DNA from: Streptomyces violaceusniger
GTDB taxonomy: Bacteria > Actinomycetota > Actinomycetes > Streptomycetales > Streptomycetaceae
Direction of reading: 5' to 3'
NCBI GenBank assembly: GCA_005405945.1
Contig: BJHW01000001.1
Location: forward strand, 4,836,001 to 4,900,000
Length of the DNA stretch: 64,000 nt
This document shows positions 25,745 through 34,699 of the stretch, one piece after another (the first letter of the stretch is position 1; each line of letters begins with the position of its first letter). The notes below the pieces were generated by a model. That model saw only the letters and a program-made list of their open reading frames with translations, had not been told where the DNA came from and did not search any database. Position numbers and translations under genes: made by a program.

Positions 25745-26736
25745 CAGGTGCCGCTCTGCTCTCCGCCGAGCGCGTCCAGCACCCGCCGGTCGAAGGGGAC
25801 CAGCCGCCAGTCGCTGCGGCTGTCGATCACCGCGTAGCCGTGGGTGATCCGGCCGGTGGCGGTGAGGGAGAGCGTGCCGTCGCGGACCACGAAGCAGTCC
25901 ATCCGGGCGGTGTAGGTGAGGTCCTTGAAGATCTCCTCGACCGTGTAGACGGTGTAGAGGTCCTCCTCCATCACCGCCTCGTCGATGACGCGCACCGAGG
26001 ACCGGGGGACGACCGGTATCCATTTGCGGTCGTCCAGCAGGGTCTTGATGGAGATGCCGCGGTCGAGGACGAAACGGTCCTTGGCCTCCTCCATCAGCCG
26101 CAGATAGCCGGACATCTGGAGCCGCTCGGTGAAGTGGCAGTAGGGGTAGGGGATGTTCCACTTCCAGGCGTAGGCGTTGCGGCCCTCGGTCAGCGAGGCC
26201 AGGACGGCGGCCTCGTCCCCGTCCGGCAGCTGCACCCGGATCGGCGCGAGTTCGCCCGGGCGCGCCTCGGCCCCCAGCCGGTCCACCACGAAGGGCGCGA
26301 ACTCGGCCGGGGGTGCGCCGGCCTCCGGCAGATAGGTGTCGGCGCGCAGCGAGACCCGCACCTTGGCGGCCACGGCCTTGAGGACCGAGCCGTCGCGCGC
26401 CACCCGGAGGGTCACCCGGAAGCCGAGGGTGCGGTCGTCGTCCTCGGTGTCCGGCACCACCTCGGCCTCGGCCACGTCGTCCATGTGGAGGGCGTGCAGG
26501 ATGCGGGTCTCCAGGGCGACGACGTCCAGTCCGAGACCGTGCTCCTCGTACAGCCGCCGCGCGGGCGCCCCGGAGTCCGCGAAGTGCACCAGTACGGCTT
26601 CCTCGACGAGGTAGTTGACGTGTTTGAAGCCGATCCAGGTGCAGATGTTCGACCCCTCGTAGCGCGGGCGCAGCCGGACGGTGGTGACGTCCGTCAGCAG
26701 GGCTTTGGTCGACATCGGCGGGGCGACGGCGGTCAT
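25744..26736 (-). CDS. Double-hotdog acyl-ACP thioesterase- or dehydratase-like protein
   Basis: 330 residues made of two hotdog-like halves. The first has TWIGFKHVNYLVEEAVL and a helix with YEEHGLGLDVV. The second has CHFTERLQMSGYLRLMEEAKDRFVLDRGISI, reminiscent of acyl-ACP thioesterases of the FatA/4-hydroxybenzoyl-CoA type, ending DWRLVPFDRRVL. It could hydrolyse the finished chain from the ACP or act as a second dehydratase. It starts in an ATGA overlap with the CLF upstream and ends overlapping the KS downstream, so it is made with the PKS subunits. Confidence 0.65.
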   Translation of the reverse strand: MTAVAPPMSTKALLTDVTTVRLRPRYEGSNICTWIGFKHVNYLVEEAVLVHFADSGAPARRLYEEHGLGLDVVALETRILHALHMDDVAEAEVVPDTEDDDRTLGFRVTLRVARDGSVLKAVAAKVRVSLRADTYLPEAGAPPAEFAPFVVDRLGAEARPGELAPIRVQLPDGDEAAVLASLTEGRNAYAWKWNIPYPYCHFTERLQMSGYLRLMEEAKDRFVLDRGISIKTLLDDRKWIPVVPRSSVRVIDEAVMEEDLYTVYTVEEIFKDLTYTARMDCFVVRDGTLSLTATGRITHGYAVIDSRSDWRLVPFDRRVLDALGGEQSGT

Positions 26737-27917
26737 CGGGAACACTCCATGGAGATGAGGGGGGCACGTGCGGGGTGCGGGTCGTGGCGGTCGGGCGCGG
26801 GGCGCAGCAGCAGTCCGGCCACGGCGTCCGCGGTGTCGTCCCCGCTGGTGATCAGCGCCTGGCGGGACGCGGGCACCGGGTCCGGCGCGGCCCCGCGGCC
26901 GACCGCGAAGGCGGCGCTCCCGGCTCCCGCGTCCGGATCGGCTCCGGCTCCCGCTTTCGGATCGGCTCCGGCTCCCGCGTCCGGATCGGCTCCGGCTCCC
27001 GCTCCGGCTCCGGCGCGGGCCAGCCAGCCGACGGCCGCCGCGCACTGGAGCACCCCGAGGGCCCCGGAGGCCCGGCCCACCGCACCGGTGACGTCGTAGC
27101 GCGGCACGGCTCCCGGCACCGGTGCGGCCCCGGCGGGCCCCTCGGCGTAACGCTCGGGGGTGAACCAGACGCCGGGGGCGGCACCGTCGGGCAGCAGGGC
27201 CTCGACACAGCCGGTGAGCCCGGCCCGCCGTTCGTACGGCCCCAGGGCGGCGGCGGCCCGCGCCCCCCGGGCCTCGGCCCAGCGGCCGCCCTCGACGACG
27301 AGCGCGGCCGCGCCGTCCAGCAGCTCACCGGCGGACCGGCCGAGCAGATCCTCCACGACGGCGTTGTGCGTCTCCACGCCGATCACCACCGCGCGCCGGA
27401 CCCGGCCCGCCGCGACCAGCGTGGCGCCCCAGTGCACGGCGTCCAGGCCGGAGGTCGCCCCGTTGCACAGCATCAGATTGGGGCCGCGCAGCCCGTGGCG
27501 GATGGCCACCCAGGAGGCGATCACATTGCTGGAGGCGTTCGGCAGGCTCATGGGGCTGAGGTCCACGGCCGACCGCTCGGCGATGGCGGCGGCGGTGAGG
27601 CAGGCGGTGTCGAGGTTGCCCAGGTTGGAGCTGGCGACCACGCCCATGGTGTCGCCGGGCACCGTCACCTCCTCGCCGTCGGAGGGGATCAGACCGGCGT
27701 TCCGCAGCGCCTCCAGCGCGGCGCACAGCGCCAGCCGGGTGGCCCGGTCCTTGTAGCGGTGGCCCCGGCGGCCGATCCGGGCGGCGGTGTCGAACGGTTC
27801 GGGGGCGGGCCCGGTGACGGGGCGGGCCGTGCGGCGCAGCAGCGCCTCGGGGGTGCCCGCGCCGGGGACGGCCAGGCCGACGCCGGTGACGACGACTTCG
27901 CCGGGGCCATGCGTCAT
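26733..27917 (-). CDS. Chain-length factor (KS-beta) homologue
   Basis: 394 residues, KS-fold without a nucleophile: the region aligned to TACASG reads LCNGATSGLDAVHWG, and HGTGT and KSxxGH are absent. It has GDTMGVVASSNLGN and NASSNVIASWVAIRHGLRGPN, typical of CLFs in reducing type II systems. It pairs with the KS encoded upstream (27914-29059), with which it overlaps by four bases. Near the C-terminus, a 24-bp minisatellite encodes repeated GADPDAGA units. The CLF usually sets chain length. Confidence 0.78.
   Translation of the reverse strand: MTHGPGEVVVTGVGLAVPGAGTPEALLRRTARPVTGPAPEPFDTAARIGRRGHRYKDRATRLALCAALEALRNAGLIPSDGEEVTVPGDTMGVVASSNLGNLDTACLTAAAIAERSAVDLSPMSLPNASSNVIASWVAIRHGLRGPNLMLCNGATSGLDAVHWGATLVAAGRVRRAVVIGVETHNAVVEDLLGRSAGELLDGAAALVVEGGRWAEARGARAAAALGPYERRAGLTGCVEALLPDGAAPGVWFTPERYAEGPAGAAPVPGAVPRYDVTGAVGRASGALGVLQCAAAVGWLARAGAGAGAGADPDAGAGADPKAGAGADPDAGAGSAAFAVGRGAAPDPVPASRQALITSGDDTADAVAGLLLRPAPDRHDPHPARAPLISMECSR
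26917..27012. repeat. In-frame 24-bp minisatellite inside a CLF gene
   Basis: About three and a half units of gctccggctcccgcgtccgg plus four bases encode eight-residue repeats (Gly-Ala-Asp-Pro type) near the CLF C-terminus. The reading frame is kept. Confidence 0.8.
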
Positions 27918-29059
27918 CGGCCGGCCCTCTCGACGATGGCGACCGCGTTGACCCCGCCGAAGCCGAACGCGTCGATCTGCGCGACCCTCAGGTCCCCGCC
28001 CTCCCGCGCCTCCTCCCGGACGAAGCGGAACGCCTCGGCCCCGGGCAGCGGTTCGGCCAGGCCCAGGGTGGGCGGCACCCGGCCGGAGGCCAGGGACTCC
28101 AGCGCGACGATCAGGCTGAGCAGCCCGGAGCCGCCCGAGGTGTGGCCGGTCATGCACTTGATGGCGGTCATCAGGGGCCCGCTGACCTCGCGGCCGAAGA
28201 CCTCGGCGATGGCGGCCGCCTCGGCGGCGTCGTTCAGCTGGGTGCCGGTCCCGTGCAGCAGCACCAGGTCGATGTCGCCGGGTTTGACGCCCGCCCGCCA
28301 CTGCGCCTCGTGCACCGCCCGCGCGATGCCCTGGGGGTCGGGGGCGGTCACATGGCTGGCGTCGCAGTTCATGCTGACGGCGCGCACCCGGCCGAGCGCG
28401 CGGGTCTCCGCGCCGGACTCCTCCCGGCGCAGCACCACGGCGGCCGCGCCGTCGCCCATCAGCACCCCGCGGCGGTCCCGGTCGAACGGCCGGACGCGGT
28501 CGGGGGGTTCGCTGTTGACGCGGTCCAGCAGCCCGTACATCGACTCGGTGAGGGTGTCGACACCGGCCACCACGACGGTGTCCTCGGCCCCCGTGGTCAG
28601 CAGGTCGGCGGCGAGTGCGAGCGCGTAGAGGGAGGCCGAGCAGGCACCGGAGAAGGTGTGGGTGCGCACCGCGCCGAAACGTGTCCGCAGCGCGGTGCCG
28701 AAGTGCAGCCTGCCGATGTCGAAGGGGGTGCCGTCGCGCCAGGCGAGTTCGGCCGAGCGCAGCTCCCGCAGCCCGGTGCCGATGAGGACCGGCACCTCGC
28801 TCAGGTCCTCGCCGAGCCCCGCCTGGGCCGCGGCCTCGCCGACCGCGCGCAGCAGCCAGTCGGTGGCGCGGCCGGGGAGGTCGGTACCGGGCGCGGGGCG
28901 GTCGTCGATCTCGTAGGCGTGGCGGGTCCGGTACCGCTCCCGGTCGAAGCCGCGCAGTTCGCCGAGTCCGCTGGTGCCCGCGCACAGGGCCCGGAAGACC
29001 TCGTCGACGCCCTCGCCCACGCTCGCCACCGCGCCCGCGCCCGTCACCAGCTGACTCAT
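27914..29059 (-). CDS. Ketosynthase (KS-alpha), active-site residues complete
   Basis: 381 residues, no frameshift. Nucleophile Cys140 is in FSGACSASLYAL, His269 in LLHGTGTQLND, and Lys301 and His306 in IKCMTGHTSGGSG. It begins VTGAGAVASVGEGVDEVF, slightly shorter than FabF. It would carry out decarboxylative Claisen condensation with its CLF partner encoded directly downstream. Four-base overlaps occur at both ends. Confidence 0.88.
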   Translation of the reverse strand: MSQLVTGAGAVASVGEGVDEVFRALCAGTSGLGELRGFDRERYRTRHAYEIDDRPAPGTDLPGRATDWLLRAVGEAAAQAGLGEDLSEVPVLIGTGLRELRSAELAWRDGTPFDIGRLHFGTALRTRFGAVRTHTFSGACSASLYALALAADLLTTGAEDTVVVAGVDTLTESMYGLLDRVNSEPPDRVRPFDRDRRGVLMGDGAAAVVLRREESGAETRALGRVRAVSMNCDASHVTAPDPQGIARAVHEAQWRAGVKPGDIDLVLLHGTGTQLNDAAEAAAIAEVFGREVSGPLMTAIKCMTGHTSGGSGLLSLIVALESLASGRVPPTLGLAEPLPGAEAFRFVREEAREGGDLRVAQIDAFGFGGVNAVAIVERAGR

Positions 29060-30296
29060 GACCAGTCCGCTCGGGCCTTGCCGAAGATGACGACGGCGTT
29101 GTTGCCGCCGAAGGCCAGACCGTTGTTCTGGACCACCTTCAGGTCCGCTGCCACGGCCTGGTTGGGCACACAGTCAAGACCGCATTCGGGTCGGTGTGCT
29201 CGTGGTTGATGGTCGGCGGGATGAAGCCCTCGGTGAGCGCGAGGGAGCAGGCGATCGAGGCCAGGGCCCCGGCGGCGCCCATGGAGTGGCCGATCATCGA
29301 CTTGATGGAGACCGTGCGCGGCGGGGCGGTGTCCCCGAAGACCCGGCGGATGGCGCGGGCCTCGGTGATGTCGTTGGCCTTGGTGCCGGTGCCGTGCGCG
29401 GAGATGAAGTCGACCTCGTCCGGCTTGACGCGGGCGTCGTCCAGGGCGAGCCGCATACAGCGGACCACGCTGTCCTGGTTGGGGGCCACGGGGTGGTCCG
29501 CGTCGCAGTTGAGGCCGTAGCCGAGCACCTCGGCGTAGATACGGGCGCCCCGGGCCAGCGCCGACTCCAGGCTCTCCAGCACCAGGATGCCCGCGCCCTC
29601 GCCGGTCAGGATGCCCTTGCGGTCCTTGTCGAAGGGCTGACAGCGCTCGGGGGCGATGGTGCCCAGGCGGTAGAAGCCGGTGAAGGTCTTGCGGCACAGC
29701 GCGTCGGCCCCGCCGCACAGCGCGAGGTCCACGTCCCCGCCGCGGATGGCGTCGTAGCCGTAGCCGACCGCGTAGTTCCCGGCGGCGCACGCGGTGGGGA
29801 GGGTGACCGCCTCGGCTCGGGTGAGGCCGAACTCCTGGGCGATCGCGCTCGACAGCCGTCCGGCGGGCACCCGCCGGGCGACCGTGCGATCCATCCGCTC
29901 GGGCCCCAGGTCCACTTCCTCCTCGACCAGGTGGTCCAGGTCCCTGGACTCGCCGTCGGTCGTGCCGACGGAGATCAGACAGGGGATGTCGCGCAGCGCG
30001 CTCTCCGGCTCGGGGAATCCGGCGTCGGCCACCGCCATACGGGCCGCCGCGACCGAGAACCGGCTCGCCCGGCCCAGCGTTCGCACATCGAGATTTCGAA
30101 TCCACCGGTCCGGCTCGAAATCCTTGACCTCACACGCCGTAGAGCGGTCGAAGCCCTCCGTGTCGAACGCGGTGATGGGCCCCGCCGCGCTCTTCCCGGC
30201 GCGCAGTCCGGCGAGGAATTCCGCCGCGCCGATGCCGATGCCGGACACCGCCCCGAGGCCGGTGACCACGACCCTACGACCCGGCTCACCACGCAT
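29056..30296 (-). CDS. Ketosynthase, FabF-like, active-site residues complete (one apparent frameshift)
   Basis: About 413 residues after restoring one base at GGG 29187-29189. Nucleophile Cys170 is in LPTACAAGNYAVG, His301 in AHGTGTKAND, and Lys332 and His337 in SIKSMIGHSMGAAGA. It ends NNGLAFGGNNAVVIFG. It is the most FabF-like of the six KS-fold proteins. No CLF lies directly downstream, so it may prime the chain, act alone, or pair with one of the KS-like proteins. It is the second gene of the operon, 39 bases after ACP 2. Confidence 0.87.
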
Positions 30297-30335
30297 TTCG
30301 CCCTGCCTTCCGAGGAGTCCGCCAGGATCCGGCGG

Positions 30336-30587
30336 TCACCAGCCCGCCGCGTCGGAGACAACCTCATAGACGCCGCGGAGGTTCACCATCCGGCTGAGTT
30401 CGGACTGGTCTATGACAATGTTGAAGGTCTTCTCCAATGCCGCGAGTATTTCAATGGCACGCAGTGAATCCGCGTCATGCTCTTCTTTGAAGAGACTGGT
30501 CTCGGTGACCTCGCCGGGGTCGAGTTCAAGAATATCGGTGACGATTTCCTTGATGGTTTCACGACGCTCTTCGACGATGGCGGTCAT
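30336..30587 (-). CDS. Acyl carrier protein 2 (first gene of the PKS operon)
   Basis: 83 residues with phosphopantetheine Ser41 in HDADSLRAIEIL. It is acidic, with helix I IKEIVTDILELD. A good ggagg ribosome site precedes the ATG at 30587. Being first in an 18-gene operon, it is likely the most abundantly made product and the main carrier for chain elongation. Confidence 0.92.
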   Translation of the reverse strand: MTAIVEERRETIKEIVTDILELDPGEVTETSLFKEEHDADSLRAIEILAALEKTFNIVIDQSELSRMVNLRGVYEVVSDAAGW

Positions 30588-30874
30588 TACCGCGCACCTC
30601 CATTTTCGGACATGGGCAAAGCGACGAAGCTTCCGCTGACGCTAGGCGCCGGTCCGGGAGGGGACAACCCCAGAGTCCACTAGCTGTCACGCGCCCGATG
30701 AACACCAGCGTTCGACTAGTCGACGTGTCATAAAGCTGCAGATGGCAGCCAGTTACCCCACGGTCAGAAGATGGAATCTGCAGGAAGCTGCCAGATCACC
30801 GACGGACAGAAGCCTGCCAATAACGTTCAAACCGCCAGCAATCCGGCCGCCGTCCTGGTGTGACGGCCCGCTCC
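30588..30874 (-). promoter_or_regulatory. Leader/promoter region of the PKS operon
   Basis: 287 non-coding bases with lower GC than the surroundings. It holds a perfect 12-bp palindrome tcgactagtcga (30712-30723), an inverted pair gctgc..gcagc around 30736-30750 and a second ctgcagg..ctgccag pair nearby. One of the three LuxR-type regulators encoded upstream is the likely binder. I cannot define -10/-35 boxes with confidence. Confidence 0.5.
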
Positions 30875-31624
30875 CTACTCGGGGTCGGACTCCATCAGCC
30901 CGGCGCGCACGGCGCGCACTCCGGCCTGGAACCGCGATTCGACCTGGAGGTCCCGCATGATGTCGGCCACATAGCGGCGGTAGGTACGCACCGAAAGGCC
31001 GAGTTTGCGGGCCGCGGCGTCGTCCTTGTAGCCCTCCGCCATCAGCGTCAGCACCTCGCGCAGCACCCGGCCGCGCGCACCGCCCTCGAACGACAGCGGC
31101 CGCATCGGGCGCTGGGCCGTGTCCCACATGCCGCACAGCAGTTGATGCAGCATATCGGCCACGGTCGAGTTCTGGATCATCGAGGCGCGGGAGCCGCCGG
31201 GCTCGCCCGGCGAGGCGTCGGGCGCGATGACCGCCGCGCCGTCCACGACCACCAGCTCCTGCCGCACCCCCTCGAAGACGCGCACCTCCAGGCGCGCCAC
31301 GGTGCCCACCGAGCGCTGCCACGTCCCGCCCCGGATGACCGCAGGCGGGCACAGCATCCGGGTCCTGACCCCCTTGCCCGCCAGCTGGGCGAGCGTCTGC
31401 CCGACGAGCCGGGCGTGGTCCTCGCCCGTGACCTCCGGCAGGCTCCAGATCACATCCCGTTCGGCGCGCAGCACCAGCCGCGCCACCCACCCGGCCACGG
31501 CCTCCCCGTCCACCGGCAGTTCCGCGGACGCCGAGGCCAGCACGGAGCGGCGGTGGTGGTGCACGGCGGACTCCAGGAGGCGTAACGCCTGGCCCAGTGT
31601 CTCCTCCAGGTTGTCAGAACCCAT
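30875..31624 (-). CDS. LuxR-type transcriptional regulator 1 (TTA codon)
   Basis: 249 residues. The C-terminal helix-turn-helix (LTLMAEGYKDDAAARKLGLSVRTYRRYVADIM) is of the LuxR type; the N-terminal part resembles a phospholipase-D-like/TrmB-type sensor region seen in streptomycete regulators. The start ATG 31624 has a cggag ribosome site. Codon 14 is TTA (31585-31583), so translation should depend on the bldA tRNA. It sits directly upstream of the PKS operon on the same strand and is related to the regulators at 39054 and 40010. It is probably the cluster activator. Confidence 0.8.
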   Translation of the reverse strand: MGSDNLEETLGQALRLLESAVHHHRRSVLASASAELPVDGEAVAGWVARLVLRAERDVIWSLPEVTGEDHARLVGQTLAQLAGKGVRTRMLCPPAVIRGGTWQRSVGTVARLEVRVFEGVRQELVVVDGAAVIAPDASPGEPGGSRASMIQNSTVADMLHQLLCGMWDTAQRPMRPLSFEGGARGRVLREVLTLMAEGYKDDAAARKLGLSVRTYRRYVADIMRDLQVESRFQAGVRAVRAGLMESDPE

Positions 31625-31731
31625 GTCCGGCTCCGTTCGAACCGCGCCCCCCGTGCCCACCTCCCCGTCAAATCCGTCAATAGGCACTCGCCCATTTGGT
31701 TGAATTCCGAAATGGCTCAAAGGACACCCCC

Positions 31732-31812
31732 GTTCCCTTTCCGGGAACAGTAACGAGCCCCCTGGCACAGGGCAAGGAAGATCGTTCCTTATGGGACACT
31801 TCCCGCCGGGAA
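31732..31812. promoter_or_regulatory. Three inverted repeats between regulator and exporter genes
   Basis: Within 81 bases lie gttccc-N5-gggaac (31732-31748), aaggaa-N5-ttcctt (31774-31790) and ttccc-N3-gggaa (31800-31812). They sit between the divergent LuxR gene (start 31624) and the MFS gene (start 31969) and look like a multi-site operator. The rest of 31625-31968 has no supported gene. Confidence 0.45.
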
Positions 31813-31968
31813 ATACCCTCGGGTTCCGGCCACGACACCTCCCCGTGTCGGCAAGGGGCTGCGCCTCCGCTCGACGGATTGGTAACTTCCTCTAGAGCCA
31901 GCACGCCATCCCTTGCCATACGACGCGGACCCCCTACCTTGCCTTGGGTCCCGAAAGGCGCCGCCCCC

Positions 31969-33534
31969 ATGGCTGCACAGAACACCGCGACCACCGATGC
32001 CGCCCAGGCCGGTCCTTCGCACTCCCCCACCGGACGCCAATGGCTCGCACTTTCGGTGCTCGTCCTCTCCCAACTCGCGGTGTGGCTGGACAACACCGTG
32101 CTGAACGTCGCCCTCAAGACCCTCGCCGACCCCACCGAGGGGCTCAGCGCCAGCCCCAATCAGCTCCAGTGGAGCATCAGCTCCTACACCCTGGTCTTCG
32201 CGGTACTGCTGTTCACCGGCGGGGTGCTCGCCGACCGCTACGGCCACCGCCGCTTACTGCTGACCGGCATGGTGCTCTTCGGCGCGGCCTCCGCCTGGGC
32301 CGCCTACTCCGGCTCGGCCACCGAACTCATCGTGGCCCGCGGCGCGATGGGCATCGGCAGCGCCCTGATCATGCCCGCGACCCTCGCCCTGATCGCCCAG
32401 GTCTTCGACGAGCGGCACCGGGCCACCGCCATCGCCATCTGGTCGGGTTCCAGTGGAATCGCGATCGCCACCGGGCCGATGCTCAGTGGAGTGCTGCTCG
32501 ACCACTTCTGGTGGGGTTCGGTCTTCCTGGTGAACGTGCCGATCGTGGTGTTGTGCGTGGCCGGATCGTTCGTCTTCCTGCCCGGTGTGGTCACCCGGGT
32601 GCGGCAGAAGTTCGACCCGCTGGGCGTGGTGCTCTCCACCGCCGGGCTCTTCGCCATCGTCTGGGGCGTCATCGAGGGCGGCCACCGCAACGACTGGACC
32701 GACCCGGCCATCGTCGGCGCGCTGGCCGGGGGCGTGGTGCTGGTCGGGATCTTCGTCCTCGTCGAACTGCGCGTCGCCAACCCCAGCTTCGACGTCCGGC
32801 TCTTCCGCGACATCCGCTTCACCGGCGCCAGCGTGGCCGTCATGCTCACGTTCTTCGGGCTCAACGGCTCGATGTACTACACCAGCTTCTATCTCCAGGG
32901 CGTCCACGGCCAGACCCCGCTGGAGTGCGGTCTCTCCATCGCCCCGGTCGCCCTCGGCGTGCTGCTGGGCGCCCCGCTCTCGGCCAAGCTGGTGCGGGCC
33001 CACGGGGTGCGCCCGGTGGTCACCGCGGCCATGCTGATCGCCACCACCGGGTTCGTCGCGTACGTCCTCCTCGACGAGACCAGCGGGCTGCCGCTGTTCT
33101 GGGTCTTCCTCATCCTCCAGGGCCTGGGCATGGGCGCGGCCGTCGCGCCCACCACCGAGGCCATCATGGCGATCCTCCCCGCCGACCGGACCGGCGCGGG
33201 CTCCGCCGTCAACAACTCGCTGCGGCAGATCGGCGGGGTCCTCGGGGTGGCGGTCCTCGGCTCGGTCCTGGTCAGCGTCTACCGCGACCGGGTCACCCCG
33301 CGCCTGAGCGGGCTGCCGTCCCGCGCCGCCGACCGCGCCGCGGAGTCGCCCGAGGCCACCCGGCTGCTCGGCGCGAAGATGCGGCTGCCCCGGCTGTCGG
33401 CCATCGCCGACGAGGGGTTCGTCCACGCCATGCACGTGGCCTCCGTCGTCGGCGCGGCCGCCGCCGCGGCCGGAGCCCTGATCATCTGGTGGGGCTTCCG
33501 CAGGACATCTTCCGGAGCGCGATCCAGCATGTGA
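31969..33534 (+). CDS. MFS drug/metabolite exporter, DHA2 (14-helix) family
   Basis: 521 residues. It has motif A (GVLADRYGHRRLLLTG), motif C-like glycine-rich SGSSGIAIATGPMLSGVLLD, and about 14 hydrophobic helices, matching EmrB/QacA-type exporters. Codon 96 is TTA (32254-32256), linking its synthesis to bldA. Divergent from the cluster regulator, it is likely the exporter or self-resistance pump for the polyketide product. The ATG at 31969 follows a weak gaaagg site. Confidence 0.87.
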   Translation: MAAQNTATTDAAQAGPSHSPTGRQWLALSVLVLSQLAVWLDNTVLNVALKTLADPTEGLSASPNQLQWSISSYTLVFAVLLFTGGVLADRYGHRRLLLTGMVLFGAASAWAAYSGSATELIVARGAMGIGSALIMPATLALIAQVFDERHRATAIAIWSGSSGIAIATGPMLSGVLLDHFWWGSVFLVNVPIVVLCVAGSFVFLPGVVTRVRQKFDPLGVVLSTAGLFAIVWGVIEGGHRNDWTDPAIVGALAGGVVLVGIFVLVELRVANPSFDVRLFRDIRFTGASVAVMLTFFGLNGSMYYTSFYLQGVHGQTPLECGLSIAPVALGVLLGAPLSAKLVRAHGVRPVVTAAMLIATTGFVAYVLLDETSGLPLFWVFLILQGLGMGAAVAPTTEAIMAILPADRTGAGSAVNNSLRQIGGVLGVAVLGSVLVSVYRDRVTPRLSGLPSRAADRAAESPEATRLLGAKMRLPRLSAIADEGFVHAMHVASVVGAAAAAAGALIIWWGFRRTSSGARSSM

Positions 33535-33608
33535 TCGTTCTTCCTTGCACCCCGTTCGCCCCGGCATAGCCTCCCGGCACAACATCCGAAACGGGGAAGG
33601 CAGTTCAC

Positions 33609-34625
33609 ATGCGTACAGCTGTCATCACGGCGGCAGGCCAGGTGGAGACCCGAGAGATACCCGTCCCCGACATCGGTGACTCCGAGGTGCTGGTACGCAT
33701 CGCGGCCTGCGGCATCTGCACCATGGAGGCCAATCTCTACGCGGGGCGGATGACGGTCTACCCCGCCGCCGCCGGACACGAGATATCCGGCTGGGTCGAG
33801 CGGATCGGCCCCAAGGCCGCATCGCTGGAGGACATGCCCGCCGTCGGCTCCCTCGTCGCCCTCGACGGACTGCCGCGCTGCGGCGCCTGCCGCAGCTGCC
33901 GACGCGGCCAGACCGCCATCTGTGTCGCCCTCCAGGGGCACAAGCGGGAGGACGGCGCGATCACCATGGGCGCGGGGCTCGCCGAGTACATCGCCCTGCC
34001 CGCCTCGCGCGTGTGGTCGGTCGGCGACACCGACTCCGCCGTGGCCGCCATGGGCGAGCCGCTGGCCTGTGTGGTCCACTCGCTGCGCCGCGGCGGCTTC
34101 CGCGCCGGGGACCGGGTGACCGTCATCGGCGCCGGCTACATGGGCCATCTCCACCTCGCCGTCGCCGCGCACCTCCAGGCCCGGAGCGTCGCGGTGGTCG
34201 AACGGGACGAGCAGCGGCTGGCCGCCATCGCGGCGGCGGGCGCCGACGCGGCCGTCACGCCCGACGAGATCGGCCAACTGCCCCCGGCGGACGTGGTCTT
34301 CGTGACCATCGCGTCCAAGGAGGCCATCGCCTCGGCGCTCGCCGCGGTCGCCGACGGCGGCACCATCGTGCTCTACGGCGGCGGCCCCGGCGGCCCGCCC
34401 GCCGAGCTCCCCGGCTATGAGGTGCACCGCCGCCAGCTGACCGTCACCGGCTCCTTCAGCCATGAGCCGGACGACTGGCGCGCCGCCGCCGAACTGCTGC
34501 GCGGCGGGCGGCTGTCCGGGCGGCTGGAGACGCTGGTCACGGCGCGCTACTCGCTGGACGAGGTCGAGAAGGCACTGAAGCAGGCAGCGGAGACGCCCGT
34601 CTACCGCGTGGTCGTCACGCCGTAG
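33609..34625 (+). CDS. Zinc-dependent medium-chain alcohol dehydrogenase
   Basis: 338 residues, MDR superfamily. The catalytic zinc ligands are in AACGICTMEANLY and AAGHEISG. The structural-zinc cysteine loop is CGACRSCRRGQTAIC. The Rossmann motif is VTVIGAGYMGHLHLAVA. It may oxidise an alcohol or act on a sugar-like or acyl substrate. It starts 75 bases after the exporter and likely belongs to the same transcript with the two genes that follow; a tailoring role is possible but unproven. Confidence 0.85.
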   Translation: MRTAVITAAGQVETREIPVPDIGDSEVLVRIAACGICTMEANLYAGRMTVYPAAAGHEISGWVERIGPKAASLEDMPAVGSLVALDGLPRCGACRSCRRGQTAICVALQGHKREDGAITMGAGLAEYIALPASRVWSVGDTDSAVAAMGEPLACVVHSLRRGGFRAGDRVTVIGAGYMGHLHLAVAAHLQARSVAVVERDEQRLAAIAAAGADAAVTPDEIGQLPPADVVFVTIASKEAIASALAAVADGGTIVLYGGGPGGPPAELPGYEVHRRQLTVTGSFSHEPDDWRAAAELLRGGRLSGRLETLVTARYSLDEVEKALKQAAETPVYRVVVTP

Positions 34626-34699
34626 CGCCTGCGGGTGCCCGCCCGCCGCGGGCGAACCCACACAAGACCCGAATCGCCGAGAGATAAGGATTCCCCTCC

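Noticed and set aside
30336..30587. A primary-metabolism fatty acid synthase locus instead of a PKS
   Set aside because: Six KS-fold genes including CLF-like ones, a dehydratase pair, the isomerase, LuxR regulators, exporters and TTA codons do not fit a housekeeping fab operon.
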